A DNA stretch of 64,000 nucleotides from the NCBI GenBank assembly GCA_963845975.1, contig CAWJUD010000001.1:744001-808000 (forward strand), given 5' to 3'. Numbering within the stretch: the stretch's first letter is position 1; every line of letters starts with the position of its first letter. Of the stretch, positions 1-8,393 are shown piece by piece. The translations under genes were made by a program, and so were the position numbers. The stretch is from JBEKIK01 sp963845975. GTDB lineage: Bacteria > Planctomycetota > Planctomycetia > Pirellulales > Thermoguttaceae. The notes under the pieces were generated by a model, which was not told the DNA's origin, made no database searches, and was given only the letters and a program-made list of their open reading frames with translations.

Positions 1-1
1 C

Positions 2-100
2 GCATGCCGCAACGTCGCTCCACGCGCCGCCGGCAAGCCGCCGGCGGCCTTCGAACCCGCCTGGGAGGATTTCCGCGAGGGAAAAATATATCAGCAGTAA
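2..100 (+). CDS. C-terminal tail of an unidentified protein (partial)
   Basis: An open frame enters from the left window edge and ends with TAA. It encodes about 32 residues ending in WEDFREGKIYQQ, a composition normal for a soluble protein. The other frames of this stretch look less protein-like. Too little is present to name a family. It lies upstream of the KDPG aldolase on the same strand, but a 160-base gap with an inverted repeat separates them, so co-transcription is uncertain. Confidence 0.45.
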   Translation, partial: ACRNVAPRAAGKPPAAFEPAWEDFREGKIYQQ

Positions 101-118
101 AAATATTAACAATAAAAT

Positions 119-228
119 TCAACACGGAGGCACGGAGTACACGGAGATCAGTGTTCAAATATTAAGAATAATTATTCATTTTAAACATTTCATTTTCGTT
201 CTCCGTGGTCTCCGTTCCTCCGTGTTGA
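119..228. repeat. long inverted repeat of CGGAG-rich words
   Basis: A CACGGAGGCACGGAG-type arm (about 119-147) is matched in inverted orientation by CTCCGTTCCTCCGTG (about 200-228) across a 52-base AT-rich loop. It lies just before the aldolase ribosome binding site. It resembles the other degenerate short-word repeats in this window. A transcript could fold into a long hairpin. Confidence 0.7.
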
Positions 229-263
229 TTAATACAATTTCAATTTATAGAGGAGAAAAAGTT

Positions 264-950
264 ATGGCGCGTTTCAAGCGGTTGGAAGTTTTAAATGCAA
301 TCGGCCAAACCGGGCTGGTGCCGATTTTTTATAATTCCCAGTTCGAGACGGCGAGGAACATTATTCTGGCCTGCGCTAAGGGAAGGTCGCGGGTGGTCGA
401 ATTTACCAACCGCGGCGACCGGGCCTGCCAGTTGTTCGTCCAACTGGCCGAGTTCTGCCAGAGGGAACTGCCGGAAGTGATTTTTGGCGCCGGTACGATC
501 CTTGACGCGCCCACGGCGGCGATGTACATATCGGCGGGCGCTAATTTCATAGTAGGGCCGACGCTCAACCCCGAGGTCGCCCGGCTCTGCAATCGCCGCA
601 AAATAGCCTATATCCCCGGGTGCGGCACGGCGACCGAGATCTCCGACGCCGAAGAACTGGGCGCGGAGATCGTAAAAATCTTTCCCGGCGGGACCTTGGG
701 CGGGCCGGATTTCGTCAAGGCCCTGTTAGGCCCGTGCCCTTGGACCAGCATGATGACCACCGGCGGCGTGGAAGACACACGCGAGTGCCTGGAAACGTGG
801 TTTACGGCCGGCATAACCTGCGTGGGCATGAGCTCGAATTTGATTAAAAGCGACCTTGTGGCGGCCAGCGATTTTCAGGCCATCACCCTAAATGTGCAGA
901 AAGTGATAAATTGGATCGCCGAAATCCGGCAAAAGAGCAAGCGGAAATGA
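264..950 (+). CDS. eda: 2-dehydro-3-deoxyphosphogluconate (KDPG/KHG) aldolase
   Basis: Class I aldolase of the Entner-Doudoroff/uronate pathways that cleaves KDPG to pyruvate and glyceraldehyde-3-phosphate; cytoplasmic. The 228-residue protein has the family's TIM-barrel landmarks: VVEFTNRG with Glu46, FGAGTI near 74, the GPTLNP strand near 98, the Schiff-base Lys138 in IVKIFPG, and a TTGGV phosphate loop near 165. The ATG at 264 is chosen because AGGAGA lies 8 bases upstream; an in-frame start at 222 would add 14 residues with no family match. The usual KDPG partner kinase is not visible here. Confidence 0.9.
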   Translation: MARFKRLEVLNAIGQTGLVPIFYNSQFETARNIILACAKGRSRVVEFTNRGDRACQLFVQLAEFCQRELPEVIFGAGTILDAPTAAMYISAGANFIVGPTLNPEVARLCNRRKIAYIPGCGTATEISDAEELGAEIVKIFPGGTLGGPDFVKALLGPCPWTSMMTTGGVEDTRECLETWFTAGITCVGMSSNLIKSDLVAASDFQAITLNVQKVINWIAEIRQKSKRK

Positions 951-995
951 ACGCTAAAACGGTATGTGTTTCTGTTAATGAAGTTTTGCAAATTA

Positions 996-1115
996 CTCCC
1001 CTCTCCTCTTGGGAGAGGGGCAGGGGGTGAGGGCCTGGATAGATATTACAGGTAAAGTAAACCGTTTTGCCCTGAAAGCCCTCACCCTAACCCTCTCCCA
1101 ATGGGGGAGGGGACT
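996..1115. repeat. CCCTCTCCC/GGGAGAGGG palindromic repeat (family B)
   Basis: A C-rich half (CCCTCTCC..GGGAGAGGGG followed by a GGGTGAGGG tail) is mirrored by CCCTCACCCTAACCCTCTCCC..GGGGGAGGGG about 80 bases on. It separates the convergent aldolase and Wzz-like genes. Related copies occur at 5161-5280, 30206-30246, 32815-32903, 53014-53065 and 61206-61246. Confidence 0.85.
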
Positions 1116-1142
1116 TTGCTTTTCCCTTTTGCAAAACTGCAG

Positions 1143-2506
1143 TTAAGGGATAAAAAACAGGGGTGGCCGTTTTTCTGCTTTCACTTTACCCGGCATGACT
1201 TCTATCCGCGGGGGCGAATGCAATTCCACCCTCAGCTTGTCGCGTTCGCTGGCAATGCTGTCCAAAGATTTATCGCGAACCATAATGTCCGCCCGCAACA
1301 TTTCCACTTCAACCGAGGAACTGCCGAATTGCTCGGCTTGTTTTTTCAGGTGTTGCACTTCTTCATCGATATTTTTCTGCTGCTTGTTGGTGATCTCGAT
1401 GGCCGCTTCCAGGCGTTTGATTTCTTTTTCCACGTCGGTTTGCCGCTTGTGGAGGATTTCCTCGCGAATTTGCGAAATCCGCTCGGCGTAATCCTTTTTT
1501 AAGCGATCTAATTCGGCTTGTCGTTTTTCAGCGTCTTTACCGGATTTGTCTTCAGTCGCCTGCGTTTGCGAAGCGGACTCCTTATCGGCTTTCCGATCCA
1601 AGATTTCCTGGGATAATCTTTTCAAGACCGGATCGGACGGTGCGAATATTTCGCACTCGACGTCGGAAATATCGGCATTTTTCACGGCCTGAAGCTCGGC
1701 CTGGCGGGAAGCCAGTTCGCTGCGCAGGCGGCTGACCTCGATATCGCGCTGGGCCAATTGTTGCCGATAGGTTGCCAGTTCTTCCAGGGTGAGCTTTTGT
1801 TTCAAGTTCAGGTTTCCCTGTTCCGACGTTCCCAATTGTTCGGCCAATTGCTTAAGTTGGTTGCGCTTGTTGCGGACTTCCTGTTCCTTATCAGTGTAAA
1901 GTCGTTCGAGTTCGCTTAAGCGCTGGCGGCGTTTTTCCATTTCAGCATCGACAATTTCCGCCTTGTAGGCATCGACGACCGCCGTAACTATATCGGATGC
2001 ATCTTCAGGGTCGTCAGTCGACAAACTGATTGCCATAACCTCGCCCTTGAGCGGGAAAGATACAGATAGTTTATTCTGCAGCCAGACAACGGGGTCTTCT
2101 TGATGTTTGAGGATGGGGAGGCGGGAAATCGGCTGGCCCTCAGGTCTGCGAAGCGCGGCAGCCAACACAAAATTGCTCCGCACATATTGCATTTGGGTGT
2201 TTTTGAAAAGTTCGTACTGGAACTCATACGGCCTATCAGCGGAAGCAAAGACCATGGCTTCTTTTTGAAAATGCACTTGTATATATGCCGTAGCAGTATA
2301 TTTTGGCGTGAATAATCGCCATCCCACAAAAACGATTATTGCCAGCACAATCAGGCAAAAAAGGAGCCATAAAAAAACCTTGCAACAGCGGCAACAACTT
2401 CGTATTTCGCAACTCCCGGGGGAAGGCGCTGGGGGGGTGCTGGGGCTGGCGGGGGAAGACTTTTTGTGGCACTGTCGGTGGGTAAGGGATTGTCGCTCAT
2501 CATCAT
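1143..2506 (-). CDS. Wzz/chain-length-determinant-like membrane coiled-coil protein (frameshifted near N-terminus)
   Basis: A Pro/Ser-rich N-terminus precedes one strong membrane segment (LWLLFCLIVLAIIVFVGW). A Wzz-type beta region (YTATAYIQV, residues about 90-170) follows, then a long charged coiled coil to the C-terminus (about 200-430). This is the layout of polysaccharide co-polymerases that set glycan chain length from the cell envelope. The C-terminal second membrane helix of classic Wzz is not evident. The long open frame reaches 2573, but its first residues look unnatural. A better start (ATG triplet at 2498-2506 after GGGAGA, giving MSDNPLPTDSA) is in another frame and joins the body if one base is added at the G7 run 2431-2437. 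Corrected length is 454 residues. The glycan substrate is unknown. Confidence 0.7.
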
Positions 2507-2759
2507 TTCTCCCGGTTAACTGAAATGAATGGTCGTGTAATAAACGGCTCTTTTTAGGGCCGCACGGTTTCAATCGAATGACCGTAATCCGTTACCGCGG
2601 TTAATGTTATGCCCGGTATCCTTCGACCTTGGCCAGAAAATGATGTTTTTATGCAGTATAGCATGTAATGTAGTACGGGCAGGTGGGATTTTGGTTCAAG
2701 ACGGTGGGGAAGTTTTTTGACTTGTGAATGGTGGATCTATAAGAGAAGATGCAAAGGCA

Positions 2760-2842
2760 ACATGCCCACGCAAGCGTGGGCATGGCACCAAACAAAACCC
2801 CCGGTGTGTTCACCGGGGGTTAAATAAACCGGGGGTTAAAAT
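2760..2842. repeat. GCCCACG-CAAG-CGTGGGC hairpin (family C) plus ACCGGGGGTTAA repeat (family F)
   Basis: The roughly 380-base gap between the Wzz-like gene and the SOD gene holds no credible gene. It contains a perfect hairpin with a CAAG loop flanked by CAT/ATGGCACC (2760-2789). Next comes a CCCCCGGTG..CACCGGGGG palindrome and a second GGGGGTTAA word (2795-2842). Family C recurs at 25704-25802 and 63918-63947. Family F recurs at 11024-11100 and 53936-54030. Confidence 0.8.
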
Positions 2843-2890
2843 AACGAGTATTTTCACGCCATAATCGTGCGCGTGCAAGCACGCACCCTA

Positions 2891-3595
2891 CTATTTTTTG
2901 GCGGCCAGGCATTTTTCCACGAAGTCCCAATTGACTACGTTCCAGAAGCCGTCCACGTATTTGGGGCGTTCGTTGTGATAATCGACGTAATAGGCGTGTT
3001 CCCAGACGTCGATCGTCAGCAGGGGTTCTTTACCGTGTTTCAGCGGCGTGTCGGCATTGCTCAGGGCGAGGATTTCCAGGTTGCCGTTGTCGTTGACCGC
3101 CAGCCAGGCCCAGCCCGAGCCGAAGAGTTTTACGGCGGCTTCGGACATGGCCTTTTTGAAATTATCGACGCTGCCGAAGTCGCGTGCCAGACGCGCGGCC
3201 AGATCGCCTTTGGGATTGCCTTTGCCTTTGGGTATCATACAGTCCCAATAAAAGCTGTGGTTCCAGGCCTGGGCGGCGTTGTTGAAAAGCGGTCCGGCGG
3301 CGGCTTGGATAACCAACTCCTTAAGGGGCATGTTGGCCTCGGGCTTGCCTTCGACCAGGCCGTTAAGGTTTTTAAAATACGCGGCGTGGTGCTTGGTGTA
3401 GTGGTACATGATCTGCTCTTCGGACAGGAACGGTTTCATGGCGTCCATGGGAAAGGGCAGGGGGGGTTGTTGGAAAGGCATTTTGGCTCCTCCTGTTTGT
3501 GTGTTTGTATTCGGTTCGGCGGCAAAAAGCCGATTGCCCAGTGCAATACCGGCCCCGGCAGCCAGTGTTCCGGCCAGAAATTCACGTCGTTTCAT
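2891..3595 (-). CDS. sodB: Fe superoxide dismutase, Tat-exported
   Basis: It converts superoxide to hydrogen peroxide and oxygen. The 234-residue chain begins with a twin-arginine-type signal (MKRREFLAGTLAAGAGIALG), so the enzyme is probably exported. The mature part has the SOD metal ligands: His in MYHYTKHH, His in AQAWNHSFYW, and Asp/His in DVWEHAYYVDY. The AAQAWNHSFYW and FGSGWAWL motifs are typical of the iron form. GGAGGT lies just upstream of the start. The gene stands alone, with a repeat-bearing gap on each side. Confidence 0.93.
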   Translation of the reverse strand: MKRREFLAGTLAAGAGIALGNRLFAAEPNTNTQTGGAKMPFQQPPLPFPMDAMKPFLSEEQIMYHYTKHHAAYFKNLNGLVEGKPEANMPLKELVIQAAAGPLFNNAAQAWNHSFYWDCMIPKGKGNPKGDLAARLARDFGSVDNFKKAMSEAAVKLFGSGWAWLAVNDNGNLEILALSNADTPLKHGKEPLLTIDVWEHAYYVDYHNERPKYVDGFWNVVNWDFVEKCLAAKK

Positions 3596-3903
3596 GGGAC
3601 TGACCTCCTTAAGACAAAATGCGAGGGGCCGTTTTGCCGATTTTTTTATGAAAAAGGCGAATAAAGTAAGAGCCCATCCCGATTTTGTCAGAGTTAAGCG
3701 TGTCGCTTAAGTATACGCAGCCGGGCAAGAGAAAAAGATCGCGAGGTCGGAGGATATCGGCAACTGTAAATTATAACATTTATGGCAGATAAAAATGTCA
3801 TAAAAGGCAGGAGTTTGATTATTTTATGCATCGCGAAACCGCAAGCGGCTTCTTTGTGGAGGGCGAAAGCGCAACGGTGGCACACCTTGTTGAGAAATGC
3901 GGG
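3596..3903. repeat. intergenic stretch with AACCGCAAGCGG hairpin (family H)
   Basis: There is no supported gene in this 308-base gap. A short hairpin with a CAAG loop (GAAACCG/CGGCTTC) lies at about 3828-3856, near the end of the radical SAM gene. Similar copies are at 9696-9722, 29547-29572 and 38965-38994. No clear promoter or terminator was recognised. Confidence 0.6.
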
Positions 3904-5328
3904 CTATGCCTTCCACACGCCGGCGATTGCCGTGGAGCAGAATTCGCACTTGCCGCCGATGAGGTGATTTTCCAGGACGCTGTACACGTCGCGCTGGATT
4001 ACGGCTTTTTTGCATTTTGGGCAATAGGTGGTTTCGGCGTCGGGCACTTCGCGGCAATTGCCCACGTAAACGTGATTGAGCCCGGCTTGACGGGCGATGG
4101 ACTGGGCTTCGAGGAGAATATCCTTGGGCGTGGGCGGCAGGTGAGTCAGTTTGTGTTGCGGTTGGAACCGGGAAAAGTGCAGGGGATAGTCCGGCCCGAT
4201 ATTGGCCAAGAGCCAGTCGCACATGCGGCGGATCATGTCCGGCTTGTCGGTGTAGGTGGGCACTACCAGGTTGGTTACTTCGAACCACACGTTTTGGCCT
4301 TTGAGGGTTTTAAGCGTATCCAATACGGGCTGCAGCTTGCCGGAGTTGAGATCGCGATAGATTTCCTCGTCGAAGCTTTTCAGGTTCACGTTGGCGGCGT
4401 CGATGTACTTGCACAATTCCTTAAGCGGCTCGTCCTGGATATAACCGCAGGTGATCCAGCAGTTTTTGATGTTTTTCGCCCGGGCGGCCTTGGCGATGTC
4501 GATCATGTACTCGAACCAGGCAGTGGGTTCGGAATAGGTGTAGGCGATCGAGGGGCAAGAGAAATACTCGGTCATGGCGACCACGTCGTCGGGAAACATG
4601 CTCATGCGGTCGACGTCTTCGGAGCTAAGCGAGTTGAGCCTACGCGGTGTGAGAACCATGGATTCGCCGCGGGGGTCCTTGGTTTCCTCGGGTTTGCGTT
4701 GAGAGATGTCCCAATTCTGGCAGTTCAGGCAGCGGAACCCGCACCCGGCCGTGGCCAGCGAAAACACGCTGCTGCCCGGCAGAAAGTGGAGGAGCGGTTT
4801 TTTCTCGATGGGGTCGAGATGGAATGCGCAGGGATTGGCGTAGGCCAAGGTATACAGTTTGCCGTCCTTGTGCACGCGGTTGCGGCAGTGGCCCCGGTCC
4901 TCGGGTTCCAGCACGCACTCGTTGGGGCAAAGCTTGCAGAGGATGTTTTGGCCGGGCTTCAGATAATGCCTCGCCTCTTGGACCCAGCCGCGTTTTTGCC
5001 ATAGTTCCCAAAGCTTTCCGGATGGGGCGTCGCCTTTGAAGACCGTGGAGGTTGCATCGGCGTTGGATCGCCGGGCAAGGAAGAAAACGGCCGAGCCCCC
5101 GCACGCCAGGCAGGCCAATCCGGCGGCGCCGTACTTTAGCATCTTGCGCCGGGAGAATTCGGTCCCCTCTCCCGACCAACCTTCGGTCGGTGCCCGGAGA
5201 GGGCTAGGGTGAGGGCTGTCAGTTGCACTTATGTGTTCGGCCCTCACCCCCTGCCCCTCTCCCGTAACGGGAGAGGGGAGTTCGTGTGGCGTCTTTTTCA
5301 ACAGTTTTTGTTTTTGCTCTTGATCCAT
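3904..5328 (-). CDS. AmmeMemoRadiSam-system radical SAM enzyme
   Basis: Radical SAM protein of the PflA-like type associated with Memo and AMMECR1 proteins; substrate unknown. From the start at 5328, the family Cys set CKLCPNEC...GHC (residues 131-148) precedes the 4Fe-4S motif CGFRCLNC (Cys196, 200, 203). The C-terminus carries two CxxC pairs (CPKC, CEFC), a likely zinc ribbon. A twin-arginine-like segment SRRKMLKYGAAG with a hydrophobic stretch (residues 59-86) suggests export or anchoring, which is odd for a SAM-using enzyme. Residues 17-56 are encoded by a family B repeat. The longer open frame to 5517 overlaps the upstream gene; the chosen start overlaps it by 31 bases. Confidence 0.85.
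   Translation of the reverse strand: MDQEQKQKLLKKTPHELPSPVTGEGQGVRAEHISATDSPHPSPLRAPTEGWSGEGTEFSRRKMLKYGAAGLACLACGGSAVFFLARRSNADATSTVFKGDAPSGKLWELWQKRGWVQEARHYLKPGQNILCKLCPNECVLEPEDRGHCRNRVHKDGKLYTLAYANPCAFHLDPIEKKPLLHFLPGSSVFSLATAGCGFRCLNCQNWDISQRKPEETKDPRGESMVLTPRRLNSLSSEDVDRMSMFPDDVVAMTEYFSCPSIAYTYSEPTAWFEYMIDIAKAARAKNIKNCWITCGYIQDEPLKELCKYIDAANVNLKSFDEEIYRDLNSGKLQPVLDTLKTLKGQNVWFEVTNLVVPTYTDKPDMIRRMCDWLLANIGPDYPLHFSRFQPQHKLTHLPPTPKDILLEAQSIARQAGLNHVYVGNCREVPDAETTYCPKCKKAVIQRDVYSVLENHLIGGKCEFCSTAIAGVWKA
5161..5280. repeat. family B palindromic repeat lying in frame inside the radical SAM gene
   Basis: A full family B element (CCCTCTCCCG..CGGGAGAGGGG arms plus CCCTCACCC tails, with a GACCAACCTTCGGTCGG-type insert) is translated as part of the radical SAM protein, giving PSPVTGEGQG and APTEGWSGEG. 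It sits between a short N-terminal peptide and the Tat-like segment. It is 120 bases long, a multiple of three. Confidence 0.85.
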
Positions 5329-5570
5329 CCCCAACGCCTGAAACTGAAATAAATTGTGATCGACGCGTGGATCAGAAAAAGGGTTACCAGCGGCCAGTCG
5401 AAAATTTGATGGATGTACAAGGCGGTCTGTAAATCCATCCATCGGCTCATTCCGAGCTTGCCGCACAGGGCAAAACCGGTCAATATGTATAATACCATTA
5501 AAAGCAAAAGCAGCCAAGCACTAACTCGGGCGGTCTTCAGCAGGTAATAATGGATGTTCTTTTTCGTCAT
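5298..5570 (-). CDS. small two-helix membrane protein with conserved-looking histidines
   Basis: The 90-residue protein has two predicted membrane helices (about 13-36 and 57-79). A histidine precedes the second helix (YIHQIFDW) and another lies within it (FLIHASITIYF), followed by a basic RRWGW end. The pattern resembles small haem-binding b-type cytochrome/DUF4405-like fragments, but this is only a suggestion. It overlaps the start of the radical SAM gene by 31 bases and follows the aminopropyltransferase-like gene, so it is probably part of the same operon. Confidence 0.65.
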   Translation of the reverse strand: MTKKNIHYYLLKTARVSAWLLLLLMVLYILTGFALCGKLGMSRWMDLQTALYIHQIFDWPLVTLFLIHASITIYFSFRRWGWIKSKNKNC

Positions 5571-5587
5571 GATTGGATGTTTAATCG

Positions 5588-5726
5588 CATTCCCATGCCG
5601 GAGCGTGGGAACAAGTGTATATAGTGACGGGATTAACCTGGATTATTTGCGATTAATACCAGCCCGAAGCGCAAGCGAGGGATGGCAAACAAGTTACCCT
5701 CGCTTGCACTTCGGGCTAGTGTTTTG
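5588..5726. repeat. family D hairpin and family A palindrome
   Basis: The first element is a CATTCCCATGCCGGAGCGTGGGAA-type hairpin (5588-5611). The second is a 21-base inverted pair AGCCCGAAGCGCAAGCGAGG / CCCTCGCTTGCACTTCGGGC (5661-5717). Two closer relatives of the second, at 22717-22851 and 41381-41516, sit inside larger elements with terminal inverted repeats. Confidence 0.85.
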
Positions 5727-5755
5727 CGTTAGTTTAACTGACGGCCCAATAGTGT

Positions 5756-7924
5756 TTATTTGCTGAATATAATCATCATGCCCGCGGCAAATAAATTCAA
5801 GCCCGCCGCCATGAGGCACACCGCGGTTACGCCCAAGACGGGAATTAGCAGTGTGCTGACCAACAGGGCCCCCAGGGCGGCGCCAATGTAATCGGCCGTG
5901 TACAGTCGGGCGGCCGTGACGGTAACCTCTTGAAAGCCGACTTTGCCCGCCAAGGGAAATTCCAGGCCTACAAGGATTGCGAGCAGCAACGTCATAACCG
6001 GGATGGCTGCCCATGCGGACCAGGCGGCAGTCGTGGATTCGCTTCGGCCCAAGGCCATCAAGATATAAGGGACGCACAGGGAATATATTGTAATTGCCAA
6101 CGCGAGTGCAATGAGATGATTTCGCCCGCAACGCGGCAGGAACCGGTTCATGGCCAGCGAACCGATGCCCAGCCCCAGCATAAACATGGTTATGATCAGG
6201 CCGACTTGATGATAAACGCAGCCGTAAAGGATCTGGAATCCCAACAGTAAAACAACCTCCAGGGCCGAGGCGGCAAATCCGCCCGCGAAAATCGCCAGCG
6301 GCACCGGGCGCAATCGCAGCAGGTAGATCAGCAATAGGACCACCAATCCGGCTTCCAAGAGTCCGAAGCTAAGGGTGAATTGACTGATCCAATAGCGGAG
6401 ATGATAGAAGTAGAGAATGGGATTGAAATCTTCGTTTATCGGGGCCTCGGACGAGAGCACGCGGCGGACGTCGGCCATGCGGTCGCGCGTGAGCATGGCA
6501 TCACAATAGCTGCGGTTTACCAGCCGGGTGGAAACGCCCGCCTGCTCAATGCGCTCGGCCACGGCCGGGGTCAATTGGCCGTCCGAAGCGAGGAAAAAAT
6601 TCCGTGCGCCCGGCAGGATCAGCACATTTTTAAAGGTTTGCGCCAAGGTGCGATCGGCCACGGCAATCAGCCTAGCCAGTTCCTTGCTGATGTAGCCCTC
6701 GTAACCGCCCAGGGAGAATGACAGCACACCGTCCGGCGCCAGCACGCGATGCACCTGGTCGAAAAACTCCCGGGTATATAGGCGATTGATCTGCGAGGTG
6801 GACGGATCCGGGGCGTCGACGATCACTACGTCGTAGCGGCCGCCGGTTTGTTTGACGAATTGCCGGCCGTCGGCATTGATTACATGGATTCGAGGATTGT
6901 TTAATTGTTCAGGGAGAAAGCGTTGGGCGACGTCAAGGACCAGGGGATCGAGTTCCACGTAATCCACGTCGGCCTGGGGATATTTCAGTATTTCACGAGC
7001 CGTGCCCGATGCCCCGCCGGAAATTAGGAGTACGCGTTTTGCATCGGGCCGCTGAGCCATGGCGTAGTGGACGGTTTCTTCGACCTGCTCGGTATTATGA
7101 GTGGAAAACAGGGGCAGGCCGTTTTCGATGAAATTGTATTGACCGGCGTCCTCGGTCACGACCAGCATTCCGTAGGGCGAGGCGCCGTGATAAACGACTT
7201 TCTGGCCGCCGAACTGGAGATTGCAAGAGATGTCGTCGAGATTATAAACGGACGCCGCGACAATCAGGCCGGCAGTAAGCAGCCCCGCTGTAATAGCCAG
7301 GAATCTTTGCCGGGCAGAAACGGCGACTAATGCGGCCAAGAGCAGATTCAATATCGCGGGGAAATAGAGGATGCCGAAGTGGCTGAAAAGGCGGATCAAG
7401 ACGAAAGTGAATAGAATTCCGCCCAGCACGCCGCCGAGGTTATCGAAAAAATACACTCGTCCTATGCCGGCGGAATCCCGGCCCGAGGAGGCCGCCATAC
7501 AGGCCAGGGTCAAGAGATAACCGGTGGCCAGACAATAAGGCGCCATAAGCGCGAAGCAGGCGGCCACGGTTTCGGTCAGGCCCACCTCTGCGCCGCGGAT
7601 AAACACGATGTTTCTTAATGTTCTTAGCAAAAAAACATCGGCCACGGGCAGCAGTGCGATGAGAATTTGCAGCATTATCAGCAATGCAACAGGCGATTTT
7701 AAGCGGGTGGCGGTTTTGCCCAGCGCCGAACCGATGCCTGTAAGCAGCATCCAATTTCCCAGCACGATCCCGAAGATCAACTCGTTGCCCGAAAACACGG
7801 TGAGCAACTCGCGCATCAGCGTAAGTTGGGTCATGAAGGCCGATACGCCGAAAGCGGAGACGGCCATGAAGAAAATGGGCCGAGGAACAAGGGGGCAAGA
7901 GGCTTCGCACACGGCCGGTTGCAT
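5756..7924 (-). CDS. membrane-embedded spermidine-synthase-like protein
   Basis: About seven hydrophobic helices (residues 18-230) are followed by an aminopropyltransferase/methyltransferase-like Rossmann domain (about 245-470), and then roughly seven more helices. The Rossmann domain shows LLISGGASG (nucleotide loop), VDYVELDP (ribose-binding acid) and VDAPDPSTSQINRLY (active-site-like Asp region). This fused architecture is a known family of uncharacterised spermidine-synthase-like membrane proteins. Here it lies between the Memo-AMMECR1 gene and the radical SAM gene on one strand, suggesting a shared pathway. The substrate is unknown. An internal ATG at 7867 is an alternative start. Confidence 0.85.
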   Translation of the reverse strand: MQPAVCEASCPLVPRPIFFMAVSAFGVSAFMTQLTLMRELLTVFSGNELIFGIVLGNWMLLTGIGSALGKTATRLKSPVALLIMLQILIALLPVADVFLLRTLRNIVFIRGAEVGLTETVAACFALMAPYCLATGYLLTLACMAASSGRDSAGIGRVYFFDNLGGVLGGILFTFVLIRLFSHFGILYFPAILNLLLAALVAVSARQRFLAITAGLLTAGLIVAASVYNLDDISCNLQFGGQKVVYHGASPYGMLVVTEDAGQYNFIENGLPLFSTHNTEQVEETVHYAMAQRPDAKRVLLISGGASGTAREILKYPQADVDYVELDPLVLDVAQRFLPEQLNNPRIHVINADGRQFVKQTGGRYDVVIVDAPDPSTSQINRLYTREFFDQVHRVLAPDGVLSFSLGGYEGYISKELARLIAVADRTLAQTFKNVLILPGARNFFLASDGQLTPAVAERIEQAGVSTRLVNRSYCDAMLTRDRMADVRRVLSSEAPINEDFNPILYFYHLRYWISQFTLSFGLLEAGLVVLLLIYLLRLRPVPLAIFAGGFAASALEVVLLLGFQILYGCVYHQVGLIITMFMLGLGIGSLAMNRFLPRCGRNHLIALALAITIYSLCVPYILMALGRSESTTAAWSAWAAIPVMTLLLAILVGLEFPLAGKVGFQEVTVTAARLYTADYIGAALGALLVSTLLIPVLGVTAVCLMAAGLNLFAAGMMIIFSK

Positions 7925-7929
7925 ATAAA

Positions 7930-7964
7930 GGGTTCAGTGGGCAGTGTTCGGGGTTCAGGATTTG
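7930..7964. repeat. 7-base-period degenerate array
   Basis: Five successive heptads (GGGTTCA, GTGGGCA, GTGTTCG, GGGTTCA, GGATTTG) lie directly in front of the spermidine-synthase-like gene. A partial family B tail (GCCGAAGGTTGGTCGG) follows at about 8010-8030. Confidence 0.75.
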
Positions 7965-8040
7965 GACGATAGCGTAGGTGCGGGTTTTGTTTAGCCGCGA
8001 CCGGGTGCCAGCCGAAGGTTGGTCGGGGAGCGGACCTCGC

Positions 8041-8373
8041 CTATTTGATTTCAGATTCTTTGAAGGCCTCGACTTGATATGTCAACACCGATACGCCGTC
8101 GCCGCGCCATGCCGATGCGCCGAGTCCGGCTTTTTGCGACAGATGATTGAGGAAGTCTTCTTTATTCGGCAGTTGTTCCCAGACTTGGGGCAAGAAAGTC
8201 GATTGCCGCCTTCCTATAATCAGCACGACGCCGTCGGTGCCCGGCCGGAGTTTTTCCAGCAGATCTTGGGGTGATTTAAAATCCAGGCGTCGCGGGATAG
8301 TGAGCACGCTGACCTCGATTTCAATATCTTTCAGTTCATCGGAAGCGACCGGCGGGAAGCGGGGGTCTTCCAA
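8041..8373 (-). CDS. AMMECR1 domain, C-terminal part (frameshifted from the Memo gene)
   Basis: The 110 residues match the second half of an AMMECR1 domain (LEDPRFPPV, IEIEVSVLTIP, GVVLIIGRRQSTFLPQVW, WRGDGVSVLTYQVEAF). The frame stays open upstream to about 8418 with AMMECR1-like residues (YIEAVLSRARAAALEDPRF). It picks up exactly where the preceding gene's AMMECR1 half breaks off. One added base near 8400-8430 restores a 533-residue Memo-AMMECR1 fusion. An independent start is unlikely. Confidence 0.8.
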   Translation of the reverse strand: MEDPRFPPVASDELKDIEIEVSVLTIPRRLDFKSPQDLLEKLRPGTDGVVLIIGRRQSTFLPQVWEQLPNKEDFLNHLSQKAGLGASAWRGDGVSVLTYQVEAFKESEIK

Positions 8374-8393
8374 GGCCGCCGCCCGGGCGCGGC

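Noticed and set aside
2431..2437. Programmed frameshift at the G7 run in the Wzz-like gene
   Set aside because: No stimulatory signal was seen, and seven other genes in the window have similar breaks without slippery runs, so an indel error is the simpler account.
2867..3664. Plus-strand open frame covering the SOD gene
   Set aside because: Runs antisense to an unmistakable superoxide dismutase, with no motif of its own.
3826..5004. 392-residue plus-strand open frame opposite the radical SAM gene
   Set aside because: Antisense shadow; the minus strand has clear conserved Cys motifs, while this frame gives an improbable Gly/His/Val-rich product.
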